Below the pieces are notes generated by a model that was given only the letters and a program-made list of their open reading frames with translations, made no database searches and was not told the DNA's origin. Shown piece by piece: positions 1-9,778 of a DNA stretch of 64,000 nt (positions are counted from its first letter, which is position 1; every line of letters begins with the position of its first letter). Made by a program: the position numbers and the translations under genes. This DNA comes from Osedax frankpressi (lineage: Eukaryota > Annelida > Polychaeta > Sabellida > Siboglinidae), in assembly GCA_964035775.1 (NCBI GenBank), contig OZ038312.1, positions 44,493,148 to 44,557,147 on the forward strand, in the 5' to 3' direction.

Positions 1-116
1 AACAATTCAATTTATTCTCTAATATTACGTAATCAACTATTCTAAAGTTACTATATATATTAATATATTCACCATGGTATATTCTGTATACACAATTAGT
101 AAACAGTACGACTTAT

Positions 117-120
117 ATAT

Positions 121-179
<59 letters not shown>

Positions 180-190
180 CATATATATTT
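117..190. repeat. (AT)n microsatellite
   Basis: A nearly uninterrupted TA dinucleotide run of about 50 bases, flanked by shorter imperfect TA-rich sequence. It is a simple sequence repeat with no sign of function. Confidence 0.9.
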
Positions 191-299
191 ATATGATTAT
201 ATATAATAAATATAAGATGTATAATTTAGAAATTTTCCGATGCATTTTTACGAAATGTAAATTAAATAATTTAGTCTATTAATTATAATCGCCAATATG

Positions 300-366
300 T
301 ATATATTGTATATATATATATATATATATATATTGTATATATATATATATATATTATATATATACA
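300..366. repeat. (TA)n microsatellite with TTGTA interruptions
   Basis: Three TA runs are separated by short TTGTA or TTA interruptions. The left side is TATTGTATAT and the run ends near ATATACAATATT. Confidence 0.85.
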
Positions 367-663
367 ATATTATTATCATTATAACAAATATAGTATTGAG
401 TACATTTATTATAAATTTATCTAAAAGGTTATTCATCCATAGTTGTAAAAAAAACTCCTATCCCATTTAAAATCCACTTTATTCACAAAACCAAACCCCA
501 CAAGTAAATGTATTATCTTAACAAGTAATTATGTACCTACCACAAGCCCCATCACTCGACACTACAGCAAGTTAAAGCTTAAGATCAAGATCCATCTAAT
601 TTCGTATCCACAAGCCGCACCCAATCTCCATGTTAAACTCCTCCCCATATTCTCATGAAACTA

Positions 664-1117
664 CTTCCTCTTACCTCCTCTTACCTCCTCTTACCTCCTC
701 TTACCTCCTCTTACCTCCTCTTACCTCCTCTTACCTCCTATTACCTCCTCTTACCTCCTCTTACCTCCTCTTACCTCCTCTTACCTCCTCTTACCTCCTC
801 TTACCTCCTCTTACCTCCTCTTACCTCCTCTTACCTCCTCTTACCTCTTCTTACCTCCTCTTACCTCCTCTTACCTCCTCTTACCTCCTCTTACCTCCTC
901 TTACCTCTTCTTACCTCCTATTACCTCATCTTACCTCCTCTTACCTCCTCTTACCTCCTCTTACCTCCTATTACCTCCTCTTACCTCCTCTTACCTCCTC
1001 TTACCTCCTCTTACCTCTTCTTACCTCCTCTTACCTCCTCTTACCTCCTCTTACCTCCTCTTACCTCCTCTTACCTCCTCTTACCTCCTCTTACCTCCTC
1101 TTACCTCCTCTTACCTC
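664..1117 (+). repeat. Decamer tandem array TTACCTCCTC (about 45 copies)
   Basis: The unit TTACCTCCTC is repeated head to tail with exact 10-base spacing. A few units differ by one base (TTACCTCTTC, TTACCTCCTA, TTACCTCATC). The plus strand is almost entirely pyrimidine plus one A per unit, and the purines lie on the other strand. Ten is not a multiple of three, so every plus frame cycles through the same 30-base, 10-residue period (LTSSYLLLPP). The long open frames here are therefore a by-product of the repeat and not genes. Confidence 0.95.
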
Positions 1118-1300
1118 ATTCCCTTCCCGTACATACAACAATTCCCACTTCCAACAGTGCTTGTATCCAGAGTGCTGCTGAATGGATGTCCCTTGGTATC
1201 CCCTGCTTACAAAGATGTCATCGCCCATCCTATTAATGTTCACTCCAACTGTTAATACATATTAAAATATACCTCTAATACTCTCTCTCTCTCTATCTCT

Positions 1301-1500
1301 NNNNNNNNNNNNNNNNNNNNNNNNNNNNNNNNNNNNNNNNNNNNNNNNNNNNNNNNNNNNNNNNNNNNNNNNNNNNNNNNNNNNNNNNNNNNNNNNNNNN
1401 NNNNNNNNNNNNNNNNNNNNNNNNNNNNNNNNNNNNNNNNNNNNNNNNNNNNNNNNNNNNNNNNNNNNNNNNNNNNNNNNNNNNNNNNNNNNNNNNNNNN
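1301..1500. other. Assembly gap (200 N)
   Basis: Exactly 200 undetermined bases are flanked by CT-rich repeat on both sides (CTCTCTCTATCTCT on the left, CATCTCTCTCT on the right). The round size suggests a placeholder, so the true length of the CT-rich repeat is unknown. Confidence 0.98.
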
Positions 1501-2442
1501 CATCTCTCTCTCATCTCTCTCTCATCTATCTCTCATCTCTCTCTCATCTCTCTCTCATCTCTCTCTCATCTCTCTCTCATCTCTCTCTCTCTCATCTCTC
1601 TCTCATCTCTCTCTCATCTCTCTCTCATCTCTCTCATCTCTCTCTCTCTCTCTCATCTCTCTCATCTCTCTCTCATCTCTCTCATCTCTCTCTCATCTCT
1701 CTCATCTCTCTCTCCTCTCTCTCATCCTCTCTCTCATCTCTCTCTCATCTCTCTCTCATCTCTCTCTCATCTCTCTCTCATCTCTCTCTCATCTCTCTCA
1801 TCTCTCTCTCATCTCTCTCTCATCTCTCTCTCATCTCTCTCTCATCTCTCTCTCATCTCTCTCTCATCTCTCTCTCATCTCTCTCTCATCTCTCTCTCAT
1901 CTCTCTCTCATCTCTCTCTCATCTCTCTCTCATCTCTCTCTCATCTCTCTCTCATCTCTCTCTCCTCTCTCTCATCTCTCTCTCATCTCTCTCTCATCTC
2001 TCTCTCATCTCTCTCTCATCTCTCTCTCATCTCTCTCTCATCTCTCTCTCATCTCTCTCTCATCTCTCTCTCATCTCTCTCTCATCTCTCTCTCATCTCT
2101 CTCTCATCTCTCTCTCATCTCTCTCTCATCTCTCTCTCATCTCTCTCTCATCTCTCTCTCATCTCTCTCTCTCATCTCTCTCTCATCTCTCTCTCTCATC
2201 TCTCTCTCATCTCTCTCTCATCTCTCTCTCATCTCTCTCTCATCTCTCTCTCATCTCTCTCTCATCTCTCTCTCATCTCTCTCTCATCTCTCTCTCATCT
2301 CTCTCTCATCTCTCTCTCATCTCTCTCTCATCTCTCTCTCATCTCTCTCTCATCTCTCTCTCATCTCTCTCTCATCTCTCTCTCATCTCTCTCTCATCTC
2401 TCTCTCATCTCTCTCTCATCTCTCTCTCATCTCTCTCTCATC
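1501..2442 (+). repeat. CATCTCTCTCT tandem array
   Basis: The unit is mostly 11 bases (CATCTCTCTCT). Units of 9 and 13 bases arise from loss or gain of CT dinucleotides, chiefly in the first 250 bases after the gap and again near 2,161-2,200. About 85 units are present. A short CT run at 1,281-1,300 on the far side of the gap is probably part of the same array. The right edge is sharp, and unique sequence begins at about 2,443. Confidence 0.95.
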
Positions 2443-2495
2443 TAATGTTGGCTATACACTAGTACTCGAATGAACTCACCTTTACACATGGACAG

Positions 2496-2677
2496 TTAAA
2501 GGGGTAGCCTTGAACACATACAAGATGGTAATTGTGGTGCCGGATGATCAGGAAGAAGGCGGAGTCTCGTTAGCAACGGGAGAAGCAATACCTAACGGCT
2601 CTAGTATCCATTACACACGCCAGTGGTCCATCTCCTCCATGCCGAGTGTAGTGTTCAATGTGATACAGGCGAAAGAG
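2496..2677 (+). CDS. Exon of gene 1 (product uncertain; possibly a COR-like region of a Roco protein)
   Basis: An open plus-strand frame reads through KGVALNTYKMVIVVPDDQ and ends in FNVIQAKE. Its composition is much less AT-biased than the surroundings. The right end is a good 5' splice site, GAG|GTGGGT, falling exactly on a codon boundary (phase 0). The left end is less certain: CAG at 2,493-2,495 could be the acceptor, although the frame is open back to 2,474. The pattern MPSVVFNVIQAKEK followed by a downstream IIIIRCSARD recalls, from memory, the second half of the COR region of DAPK-type Roco proteins. That similarity is weak and is only an inference. No initiator exon is visible, because CT repeats and a gap lie immediately upstream. 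Confidence 0.5.
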
Positions 2678-3147
2678 GTGGGTACGTCCGCATATCATCC
2701 GCTTATGACGCTGAAATGCGGACAAATTTGCTTAGGCGATTACATTGAATACATATACCGTTGTAAATGTATATAATATAATATCTCAATATATTAACAA
2801 TATATTATATTGTGTATGATGTGTGTAGTACTTTCATCGCATACACAAAATGTTATGAAGGAAAACTACTATTTGAATCTTATAATCAACCGATAACCCA
2901 AACATTCCCAAACATCCTTAAATGCCACTTCTATATATTATTCTAAGACTAATTTCTCGTAGCGTAATCAGAAAATACAACTCGAGGCCTAATTCTTGAT
3001 AGATTACACTTTGACCATTACCACACCTATGCAGTTATATATGTATTTATATTAAACTTTTGTATTGCAAGTTTTAGTTGAATTTCACGCTATGTAACGG
3101 TACTGACTTCATTTATATATTTGACCTTCTCTTCTCTCCGGCTATAG
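2678..3147 (+). other. Probable intron 1 of gene 1
   Basis: AT-rich sequence with stops in all frames. It begins GTGGGT and ends in a pyrimidine-rich stretch (CTTCTCTTCTCTCCGGCTATAG), the clearest acceptor in the window. The flanking exons are both in phase 0. Confidence 0.5.
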
Positions 3148-3267
3148 AAAGTAGCCAACTATTTCTACGGGGACAATTGTTTTTATGTCCTTCCGGTGAC
3201 CTTGACTGACAACGTTATCGATGTGGCCGGAGAAATCGCCTCCAAGGTCATGCGAATCATTTGCAAG
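3148..3267 (+). CDS. Exon of gene 1
   Basis: After a strong polypyrimidine tract and TATAG acceptor, the frame opens KVANYFYGDNCFYVLPVTL and continues to GEIASKVMRIICK. Three phase-0 donors are possible: AAG|GTCATG ending at 3,246, AAG|GTCATT ending at 3,267, and CGA|GTTTAT ending at 3,282. I chose the middle one because it keeps the longest well-formed sequence with a reasonable donor. The phase matches both neighbouring exons. The product is not recognised with certainty; see the exon at 2,496-2,677 for the tentative family link. Confidence 0.5.
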
Positions 3268-3934
3268 GTCATTGATAGACGAGTTTATAGTATATAGAAA
3301 TATATATATATATATATATATATATATCTTCTTATTATACTAAATATGTATTCCTATCTTAACTAATTTTCAACTATTGTTAACGTATTACAATGTAACG
3401 AAATGTTACGCAACAATTATCAATACTCAAGCAATTATTTAAAATAAAATAATGCACATAATTTATTTTAAATAAAATATCTATTATAATATATATATAT
3501 ATATTGAATTATATAGAAAAAACGACTAAATTGACATGGAGTGACAGCTGGTAAACAGCTGTTAATTACATATTGATGCTGATTTCATATTCCATTGTAT
3601 ACCTGTGTACGATTAATTGATGTCATGGTCAGCGGTGTTTACGTGTTGACGTTTACTGAAGTGAGACGATTCTATCCTAGCCGGCAAATATCCCTTAACA
3701 CAATGGGATGGGTTACTTAGCATCAATTAGTGGAACCACATAACTCTAGAAGTGACAGTCTATATATATATAAACTTACAGTGAAATACGCAGACTTAAA
3801 AGTCTACATATATTTCATATATTACATATATTTCTATATTGCCTCAATGTACACTTACAAATATAGATTTAAAAAACTAAATATAGACGTTAAAGGTTAA
3901 ACATCTAAACTTAAATGTCTAACACTCGCTACAG
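3268..3934 (+). other. Probable intron 2 of gene 1
   Basis: About 670 bases of AT-rich DNA with (TA)n tracts at 3,301-3,326 and about 3,490-3,506 and stops in all frames. It ends at CTACAG, a usable acceptor with a poor pyrimidine tract. Confidence 0.45.
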
Positions 3935-4243
3935 TCCACCGACAGCATCATAATCATACGGTGTTCGGCTCGAGATAACGGCTCGAAAACAACGGGCGCG
4001 TTATCTAATCGTACGACCGTCGATTTCTCCGACCCTTCCGGTCAGCGTCTCATCGACGCGTATTCGTTCGGCTTACGCCGGCCAATCGGAAACGCCGGCG
4101 CCGACGATGACCACGGCAGTCAATACTGCCCTCCGCACCTGAGCCGCCTGGAAAACGCATTCGCAGATGCTTTGAGAACATTGGCTGCCAGGGTAACTAA
4201 CGACTACCTAGATTACAAAAGGTTCGAGGATAAAGGGGGCTGA
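3935..4243 (+). CDS. GC-rich last visible exon of gene 1
   Basis: The frame starts STDSIIIIRCSARDNG directly after CTACAG and stays open for 102 codons to a TGA at 4,241-4,243. It includes SGQRLIDAYSFGLRRPIG and HLSRLENAFADALRTLAAR. The exon is strikingly GC-rich and CpG-rich compared with its flanks. That fits real coding sequence and argues against heavy CpG methylation. An alternative end is the donor AGG|GTAACT after 4,192, which also lies in phase 0, so the gene may continue downstream. The strand-like IIIIRC followed by a helix-like LENAFADALRTLA is compatible with the end of a COR domain, but this is inference only. Confidence 0.55.
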   Translation, partial: STDSIIIIRCSARDNGSKTTGALSNRTTVDFSDPSGQRLIDAYSFGLRRPIGNAGADDDHGSQYCPPHLSRLENAFADALRTLAARVTNDYLDYKRFEDKGG

Positions 4244-5147
4244 ACCATGTGACTTATTCTATAGATAAATAATATAAATTACGTAATATATATTACGCAA
4301 TATATAAATATAGGCGATCATGTGGTATATATATCCGAATGTCAACATATGTATTTTTTTTGAAAATCTAATGATTTTTTGTAATATATCATAACAAATA
4401 TTTATATTTATGAATGAATTTGGTTTTTTAAATAATAACATTTAATGTAGTATTAATCTTTTTTGTTCGTAAACAATTTTTCACTTTTACAAGTAGCTAT
4501 TTGTAGAAGATTGTATTGTATTATTAGCCATGCATTCCTATATATAATATTTGTTGTATTAATATGAACTAAACAATTTGTTAATTTATAAATAGTCGTC
4601 TGCATTTTATTTTGTTCTTCCTAATTCAAGTTCATCGTAATACGAAATATCTTGCAATATCCACGATATCTCTCTCTCTCTCTCTACATATAGTAGGCAT
4701 AATATAGATTATGTTGTATACTTACACATAAAGGGTAGGTTCGTGTAAAGTAACTGGTTGTATGTGAACGTATGATGCTCTCCGAATATGAATTATGTGA
4801 AAGAAAATAAATTATACGATCACTTTTATTTTATTGTGTGAAACTCAATGCTTGGTAATAGTTTAGTATTATTGGTATAATATATTTGTAAAGCTCGATT
4901 GATAAATATAATCGAGTTTACGTTATTAATTATATATAAAATATGAAATAAATCTAGATTAGCTATAAGTTATTAAACAATTAAATGAAGTAGTAATATT
5001 TGTAGGAAAGCATATTATTAAAATATTATTAAAAATAGGTATTAATAATAGAAATAGGTATTATAGGTATTAATAATGGAAATTATAATAATTTATACTA
5101 TTAATATATGACATAACATGTATATATATAAATTTATACAAATATAT

Positions 5148-5212
<65 letters not shown>

Positions 5213-6002
5213 ATGTATATATTTATATTTTATACAAATATAGCAATATTATATAATGATTTTTTCATTATCATTTTGTAGATCTTTGAAAGAATTTTGA
5301 AATAGTCAAATCTAACATATCTTTATATAATGTTATCAACAAAGGATATTACAAATGTATATATTGAATAAATAATTCGGATATCTGATTTATACTATTT
5401 TACACAACACATTCCTTTAACATTAAAACGGCTAATTATATCTATTAATTATAACATTATCATAATAGTATATTTATAATATAATATATAATATTCACGC
5501 ATTATTTATCTGTATGAAAACCATTTCGCTGTATAGTTCATGCTACCGAGATTATTTTATCTATTTGATCTCATATCATTGTAAAATAGTAACTTCGTAG
5601 CATGTATAAAGCAGCCATATATTATAACAAATATTACAACGTACATTACCTATATTATAACCATCATGTTGTAGTGTAATCAATAGTATAAGCATACCTC
5701 GAATAATTTCCCAACATAAAAATACTAATTCTAAAATTATAGTAAGCTCTCGTGTTTCCTATTAATAAAATAAGTTATATTTAATACTAATATCATAGAT
5801 ATTTGAGTCAACTCGACTATATAAGCTAATATTAATATTATCCTTCAATACAATGTAAAATCATACTACATTCATGTTAGTCGGTGAAGTTTTTAATGTA
5901 ATAATTTAAAATAAACTTTGTTTTCCAATTAAAGTAAATTATACTAATTTTCAATGTATTGGTTAAAATATTTTGTATTCTAATATTATTTTTGGATACT
6001 GA
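4244..6002. other. AT-rich intergenic or intronic DNA, no gene seen
   Basis: All six frames are broken by frequent stops, and the only long frame (minus strand, 4,259-4,441) is low-complexity Ile/Tyr. It contains a short (CT)n tract at about 4,669-4,684 and a compound CA/TA microsatellite annotated separately. If gene 1 uses the donor at 4,193, this stretch would be one long intron leading to the second exon cluster. Confidence 0.6.
5147..5209. repeat. Compound (CA)n(TA)n microsatellite
   Basis: About six CA dinucleotides run directly into some 24 TA dinucleotides, ending at TTGTATGTATAT. Confidence 0.9.
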
Positions 6003-6014
6003 TTCATATACTAT

Positions 6015-6074
6015 ATGGTCCCTGCGAAGATTATTGAGTGGATCTCACTCGACAATCTTTGGTATCTGTTCGAA
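6015..6074 (+). CDS. Candidate first exon of gene 2 (weak)
   Basis: An ATG at 6,015 opens MVPAKIIEWISLDNLWYLFE, followed by a possible donor GAA|GTAGTC after 6,074; the frame otherwise continues to a TAA a few codons on. The peptide is amphipathic and not low-complexity, unlike random frames in the surrounding AT-rich DNA. However, its phase does not match the best acceptor of the next exon (6,709), so joining it to gene 2 is unproven. It could be an unrelated short frame. Confidence 0.25.
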
Positions 6075-6708
6075 GTAGTCGCAATGCAATCAAAAAGATA
6101 ACACATGCAAATAAGTACATTTTCTTTCAATATGTTTGCACGTGTATTGATCTTGATATCGTATTAATTTTACAACGCGATTATCTGATGATTGAAAAGT
6201 ATCATTGTCAATTTATCGACATCTGCTAAAATCTTCGTTTTCAAGTAGAATACTATTTTATATACACATATTAAAATTCCACGCATCGTTAATACGAATT
6301 AAATAGACTAACAGAACTATATATAATACAGTTATAAACAGGAACATGTTTTAGTAAGCGAACTTTTGAGATTTAGTAAGTCGGTGCTATCAAGAAATCC
6401 TTATACAAATAAACCATCTTATACAAATATGCACCACGAGTAATTATTATAATACAATAAACAATAGTTATACATTTACAGGTATATATTGTTCATTTAT
6501 TCTTTAAACTTAATAAATGTATTTATACAATTTATAAAATAAAGCAAATATAAATAATAAATATGAAAAACTCATTTTTTTCAATTTAAAAATACGGATT
6601 TGAAATCATCAATTTCTAATGGTGTAGTTATGTTGCGATATGCGATTCTAAATATTTCCGATTATCAATGATTGAAATAATAATACTCGCATTATAATTT
6701 AACAATAG

Positions 6709-6856
6709 ACACATATACAATTGGACAAAGGATAGCTCTATTCAACGAGCAAATAATAAAGATCACACTCACGCGGCTAGATTGGCTGGTTTAGCAAGAA
6801 AAATACAACTGTATCTGGATAAACATGCAATTCATTTCTGCGATGAAAATGCCGAG
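6709..6856 (+). CDS. Exon of gene 2, upstream of the COR-like region
   Basis: The frame is open from 6,698 and reads HIYNWTKDSSIQRANN, then HTHAARLAGLARKIQLYLDK and HAIHFCDENAE. The likely acceptor is AATAG at 6,704-6,708. Several phase-0 donors are possible, including GAG|GTTATT after 6,856 and TTC|GTAGCT after 6,880, and all would join correctly to the phase-0 exon at 7,153. In a Roco protein this position would be the end of the Roc GTPase domain or the linker to COR. No GTPase P-loop is visible in this exon, so the assignment rests on the following exons. Confidence 0.4.
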
Positions 6857-6974
6857 GTTATTGATTATTTAGTTGTTTTCGTAGCTAATAATAATACTAT
6901 TATTAGAAATGATGTATGGAATTATAATTATATTCAATTTATAAAAGTTCAAATTGTAGATATTAACAAATTTG

Positions 6975-7011
<37 letters not shown>

Positions 7012-7152
7012 CATTTATAATTTAGGTTGTAGGTAATATAAATATTATACATTCCTTATTTCGTTTATCATTTCTTATACTTTTGATGTTTGACAAACTA
7101 AACACATTCTAAATGCATGTAATTTAACTTCAATGCATGTAATTTATTTTAG
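6857..7152 (+). other. Probable intron of gene 2 with a (TA)n tract
   Basis: AT-rich DNA with a TA dinucleotide run at about 6,977-7,010. It ends in a T-rich stretch and TTTTAG immediately before the next exon. Confidence 0.45.
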
Positions 7153-7347
7153 GATAAATTTGATCTAATACGATGTATTGAGAAAATGAAGAAATCGATA
7201 AGTCCTTACCTGGAGAAAGTAACGGTTATCAAATTCCTGAAGTTGAAACAAAAGCATTGTTCTCTTTTCGAATTCATCCAATTGCAACGGATCGGCGATG
7301 AACGAAAAGATCAGATTGTTGCTAAACTAAGAATCTTACATAATGCA
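7153..7347 (+). CDS. Exon of gene 2, start of a COR-like domain (Roco family, DAPK-like)
   Basis: Following TTATTTTAG the frame reads DKFDLIRCIEKMKKSISPYL, then CSLFEFIQLQRIGDERKDQI and AKLRILHNA. A phase-0 donor GCA|GTTCGT after 7,347 joins it to the exon at 7,778, creating LRILHNA-GELFLYES. That junction matches the hallmark of COR domains, in which a helix ending L..LH..GE leads into a strand and a later LD..WL. In DAPK1 as I remember it, the equivalent is QQLHSTGEI followed by LLLDPRWL. The raw frame instead runs on to a TAA at 7,408-7,410 if unspliced. Family placement is moderately weak and a profile search would settle it. Confidence 0.5.
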
Positions 7348-7412
7348 GTTCGTTTTGCAGGCTCACAGTATGACAATTGTTCAATTGTTATTCGTCAACC
7401 TGTTCGATAAAT

Positions 7413-7570
7413 ATAAACATTGTAGGACACGATTAACGTATTATAATAAATATATACATTGTAGGACACGATTAACGTATTATAATAAATATATACATTG
7501 TAGGACACGATTAACGTATTATAATAAATATATACATTGTAGGACACGATTAACATATTATAATAAATAT
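7413..7570 (+). repeat. 39-bp minisatellite, four copies, in an intron
   Basis: Four head-to-tail copies of a 39-base unit containing TTGTAGGACACGATTAACG. The copies are almost identical; the last has ACATATTA in place of ACGTATTA, and the first differs at its 5' edge. Because 39 is a multiple of three, open frames pass through on both strands, but these are repeat artefacts. The repeat lies within the predicted intron between the exons at 7,153 and 7,778. Confidence 0.95.
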
Positions 7571-7777
7571 TGATTTCGATACAAGTAACTTTTAATTTAA
7601 TTTGTATTATCATGTTTATGAATGTGTTGCTTTCAATTTATTGGATGCAAAGTTCTGTTGACGTTGAAAAAATGATAAAAAAATTTTCAATTTAAATTAT
7701 TTTTTCAATTAGATTCTCACGAATACAAATAGTGTTGAAAATATTGTCTAGGGCTCGTCTACTTTACACTGTTTCAG

Positions 7778-7996
7778 GGAGAACTCTTTCTATACGAGTC
7801 AACTTCACTGCCGGCCGAAATCTCACTGACTCTCGACATAGCTTGGCTGTCCGGTTTACTGACCGGAGGTCACGTCGACGAAACCGGTCTCGAGGTTGTC
7901 CGTTTACTGACACCGGGCTACGAGTGCCTGGACGCCGGCGAACGATGGAATGCCGATCTCATCGGCGATCTTTCAACTGAAATACCCTCGTATTAC
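7778..7996 (+). CDS. Exon of gene 2, COR-like domain continued
   Basis: The acceptor is CTGTTTCAG at 7,769-7,777. The frame then reads GELFLYESTSLPAEISLTLD, IAWLSGLLTGGHVDETGLEV and LLTPGYECLDAGERWNADLI. It is GC-rich relative to its flanks. The LD.AWL element after GEL fits the strand-plus-tryptophan motif of COR domains in Roco proteins. The exon can end at TAC|GTTAGC after 7,996 (phase 0) or at CTC|GTATTA after 7,989; unspliced, the frame stops at 8,018-8,020. Together with the preceding exon this is the best family evidence in the window, but it rests on remembered similarity and not on a search. Confidence 0.5.
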
Positions 7997-8020
7997 GTTA
8001 GCACATATCCGTGTTACTAG

Positions 8021-8135
8021 TGTGGTTTAGTATTTAGAATACGCTTTAATTACTAAGTGAAATCACTAACACAATTACAATACACATTATTAGATTATCT
8101 TCAAATCACATTTTTTAAATTAATATGTTATTTAT

Positions 8136-8175
<40 letters not shown>

Positions 8176-8646
8176 AGCATATAGTTATATAATTATGATG
8201 TAAGTTTCACACTAAATAACTTATCTAGGAAGATATATGGCCAGTTAATATACCAGATAAATATATACAATGTGAAAGATACTGTAAATTTTATCAAAAG
8301 TTACCGAATGATTTTTTCTTACGCATTATTCAGTTAGTTAGTTTTATTACATTAACAGCATTTATTTAAGTTCAATAAATATTGATTTCATTGCTTTTAT
8401 ACTAAAATGGTTTAACTGTAAGTATTCAATTCAGTTTGTGTATGAAGCTTTCCAGTATCCAATGTGTATGCACATCTAGAATATTGCTTATCCAGGGGCC
8501 AGTTTGTATATGCATTGGAGAGTTTATAGATGATTATGGTTATTCAATTAAATTGTATTATATTTTTAATATGTAATAAAATATATTAATATTGTTATCC
8601 TTAATAATAATTCCTATTAATTATTCATATGTCCATAATTTAATAG
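8021..8646. other. AT-rich intron-like DNA of gene 2
   Basis: Contains a (TA)n run at about 8,136-8,168. A short open stretch near 8,440-8,560 (SSIQCVCTSRILLIQG in one frame) has some coding character but no convincing splice sites, so it is not called as an exon. If gene 2 really is a Roco gene, part of COR would be expected here. Confidence 0.45.
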
Positions 8647-8780
8647 GAATTTCAATTATTTATGTGGCCTGCCGAATCAAAGACGAAACCGAGAAGTGCC
8701 TGGAGGTTATCAGATTTGAAATGAACGTATTCTCGGCATTAGTTCAATATATCAGTGAAAGTAACTCAATGTTGATGTCG
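8647..8780 (+). CDS. Exon of gene 2
   Basis: The frame reads ISIIYVACRIKDETEKCLEV and then FEMNVFSALVQYISESNSML. It ends at a phase-0 donor TCG|GTTAGT after 8,780, which fits the phase-0 exon at 9,103. The acceptor is uncertain: TTTAATAG at 8,639-8,646 needs phase 1, which the previous exon does not obviously supply, and acceptors further in (before AAGTGCCTGG) would keep phase 0. The shape, a short strand with cysteine then a helix, is compatible with the last part of a COR domain. The raw frame stops a few codons after the donor. Confidence 0.4.
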
Positions 8781-9102
8781 GTTAGTGGTTGAAGTCGATG
8801 CCTGCTCGAGAAATCGAATCGTATTTGCAAATATTCTTTTCTGAACTGTTTCACTAATACATCCCAACTTTTTACTCCTATCCATTTCACATTTCGACTC
8901 CGCATTTACGAATACCTAAAATATCAACTTTCATTTAAGAATGAATTGAATAATGCATATTTAATAATGCAATAACAACATATTGTAGAATTTCACTTTA
9001 TCATTTTAAATTTATATTTCTACTTCAAAATCCAATAGAGATATTAATACTATGTATGTATTCATTATTCTCAATTAGATATCACTATTTGCAATTAATT
9101 AG

Positions 9103-9256
9103 GAGTTCGTTGCATGTTTGCAATGCGAACCAACACGAGACCCTTCCAAAGTTATCGCCAGCGGTCAACTGGACAAAGCGAAATTACTGATTACGGTGCA
9201 GGGTGGATGTTATCATTGCAAGCAACATAAATCACAACATATTAACATTAGTCAAG
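9103..9256 (+). CDS. Exon of gene 2, cysteine-pair region
   Basis: After TTAATTAG the frame reads EFVACLQCEPTRDPSKV, then SGQLDKAKLLITVQGGCYHC and KQHKSQHINISQ. It contains two CxxC pairs (CLQC and CYHC), which may bind a metal. Many Roco proteins have a CxxC-type segment after COR, but this is only a general parallel. The donor CAAG|GTCTAA after 9,256 leaves phase 1, and the next exon at 9,585 begins in exactly the complementary phase. This supports a real spliced gene. Confidence 0.5.
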
Positions 9257-9584
9257 GTCTAATCACTTACAGTTACGAATGTAATATATTATCGTAATAA
9301 TAATATCGTATTTATTTACATATGTTGCCAATAATAGAGGGACTCTTAACTTTCACCAGTTAATTATTTAAATATTAAAATAACATTTGGATTAGATTAC
9401 ATAACATTTTTCCGTTTAAATTCGGCACTTGTTTAACACATATCACTTTAAACTAATCTGAATTAAAACCAGAATGCTAGCCGTTAAAATTACCTGAACA
9501 ATATTTGTATTAATAATCAAAATTTGTCTAATAAAACATCTACATTTGATTACATAATACCTTCAAATGAATTTTGTTTTGTAG

Positions 9585-9778
9585 AATTCATCAAGTTTTC
9601 TCCATGCCATACTCGCATTGCCACACGAAAGATGAACGTTCATTTCTTACGATACGAGACATGTCTCCGGTGCGAATCCTCTTCGAAATTATCTCTACCA
9701 AGTAAAGAGTATGTGATTTGGTATTACAATATTGAGGGAGTAAACGTGGATTTTAAAATAAATGTTTTTAGACGATAG
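9585..9778 (+). CDS. Last visible exon of gene 2
   Basis: The acceptor TTTTGTTTTGTAG ends at 9,584. Joined in phase 1 to the previous exon, the frame reads EFIKFSPCHTRIATRKMNVH, then FLRYETCLRCESSSKLSLPS and a short tail to TAG at 9,776-9,778. It carries a further CxxC pair (CLRC). The tail after SKEYVIWYYN is AT-rich and Asn/Ile-biased, so the true exon may end earlier at an unrecognised donor. No death domain or other C-terminal domain is visible before the tandem array begins about 490 bases downstream. Confidence 0.45.

Larger units (their letters stand above)
1..655. other. AT-rich intergenic DNA, no gene seen
   Basis: This stretch is dominated by A and T with two dinucleotide tracts, annotated separately. 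Short open frames here, including one on the minus strand over the second (TA)n tract, encode only low-complexity Ile/Tyr/Asn runs and have no recognisable motif. From about 450 to 655 the composition is less extreme but no convincing exon is visible. Confidence 0.7.

Noticed and set aside
630-1236. Two overlapping plus-strand open frames of more than 180 codons
   Set aside because: They translate the decamer array into a 10-residue Leu/Ser/Tyr/Pro repeat in any frame and have no non-repeat domain.
1252-1514. Minus-strand open frames across the gap
   Set aside because: They consist almost wholly of undetermined bases.
4259-4441. Minus-strand open frame of 60 codons
   Set aside because: Low-complexity Ile/Tyr-rich translation of AT-rich DNA with no motif.
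7343-7613. Open frames on both strands over the 39-bp minisatellite
   Set aside because: The unit length is a multiple of three, so the frames stay open by chance; the peptides are pure repeats in a predicted intron.
8440-8560. Possible extra exon of gene 2 (SSIQCVCTSRILLIQG)
   Set aside because: No convincing acceptor or donor and no fit to the neighbouring phases.
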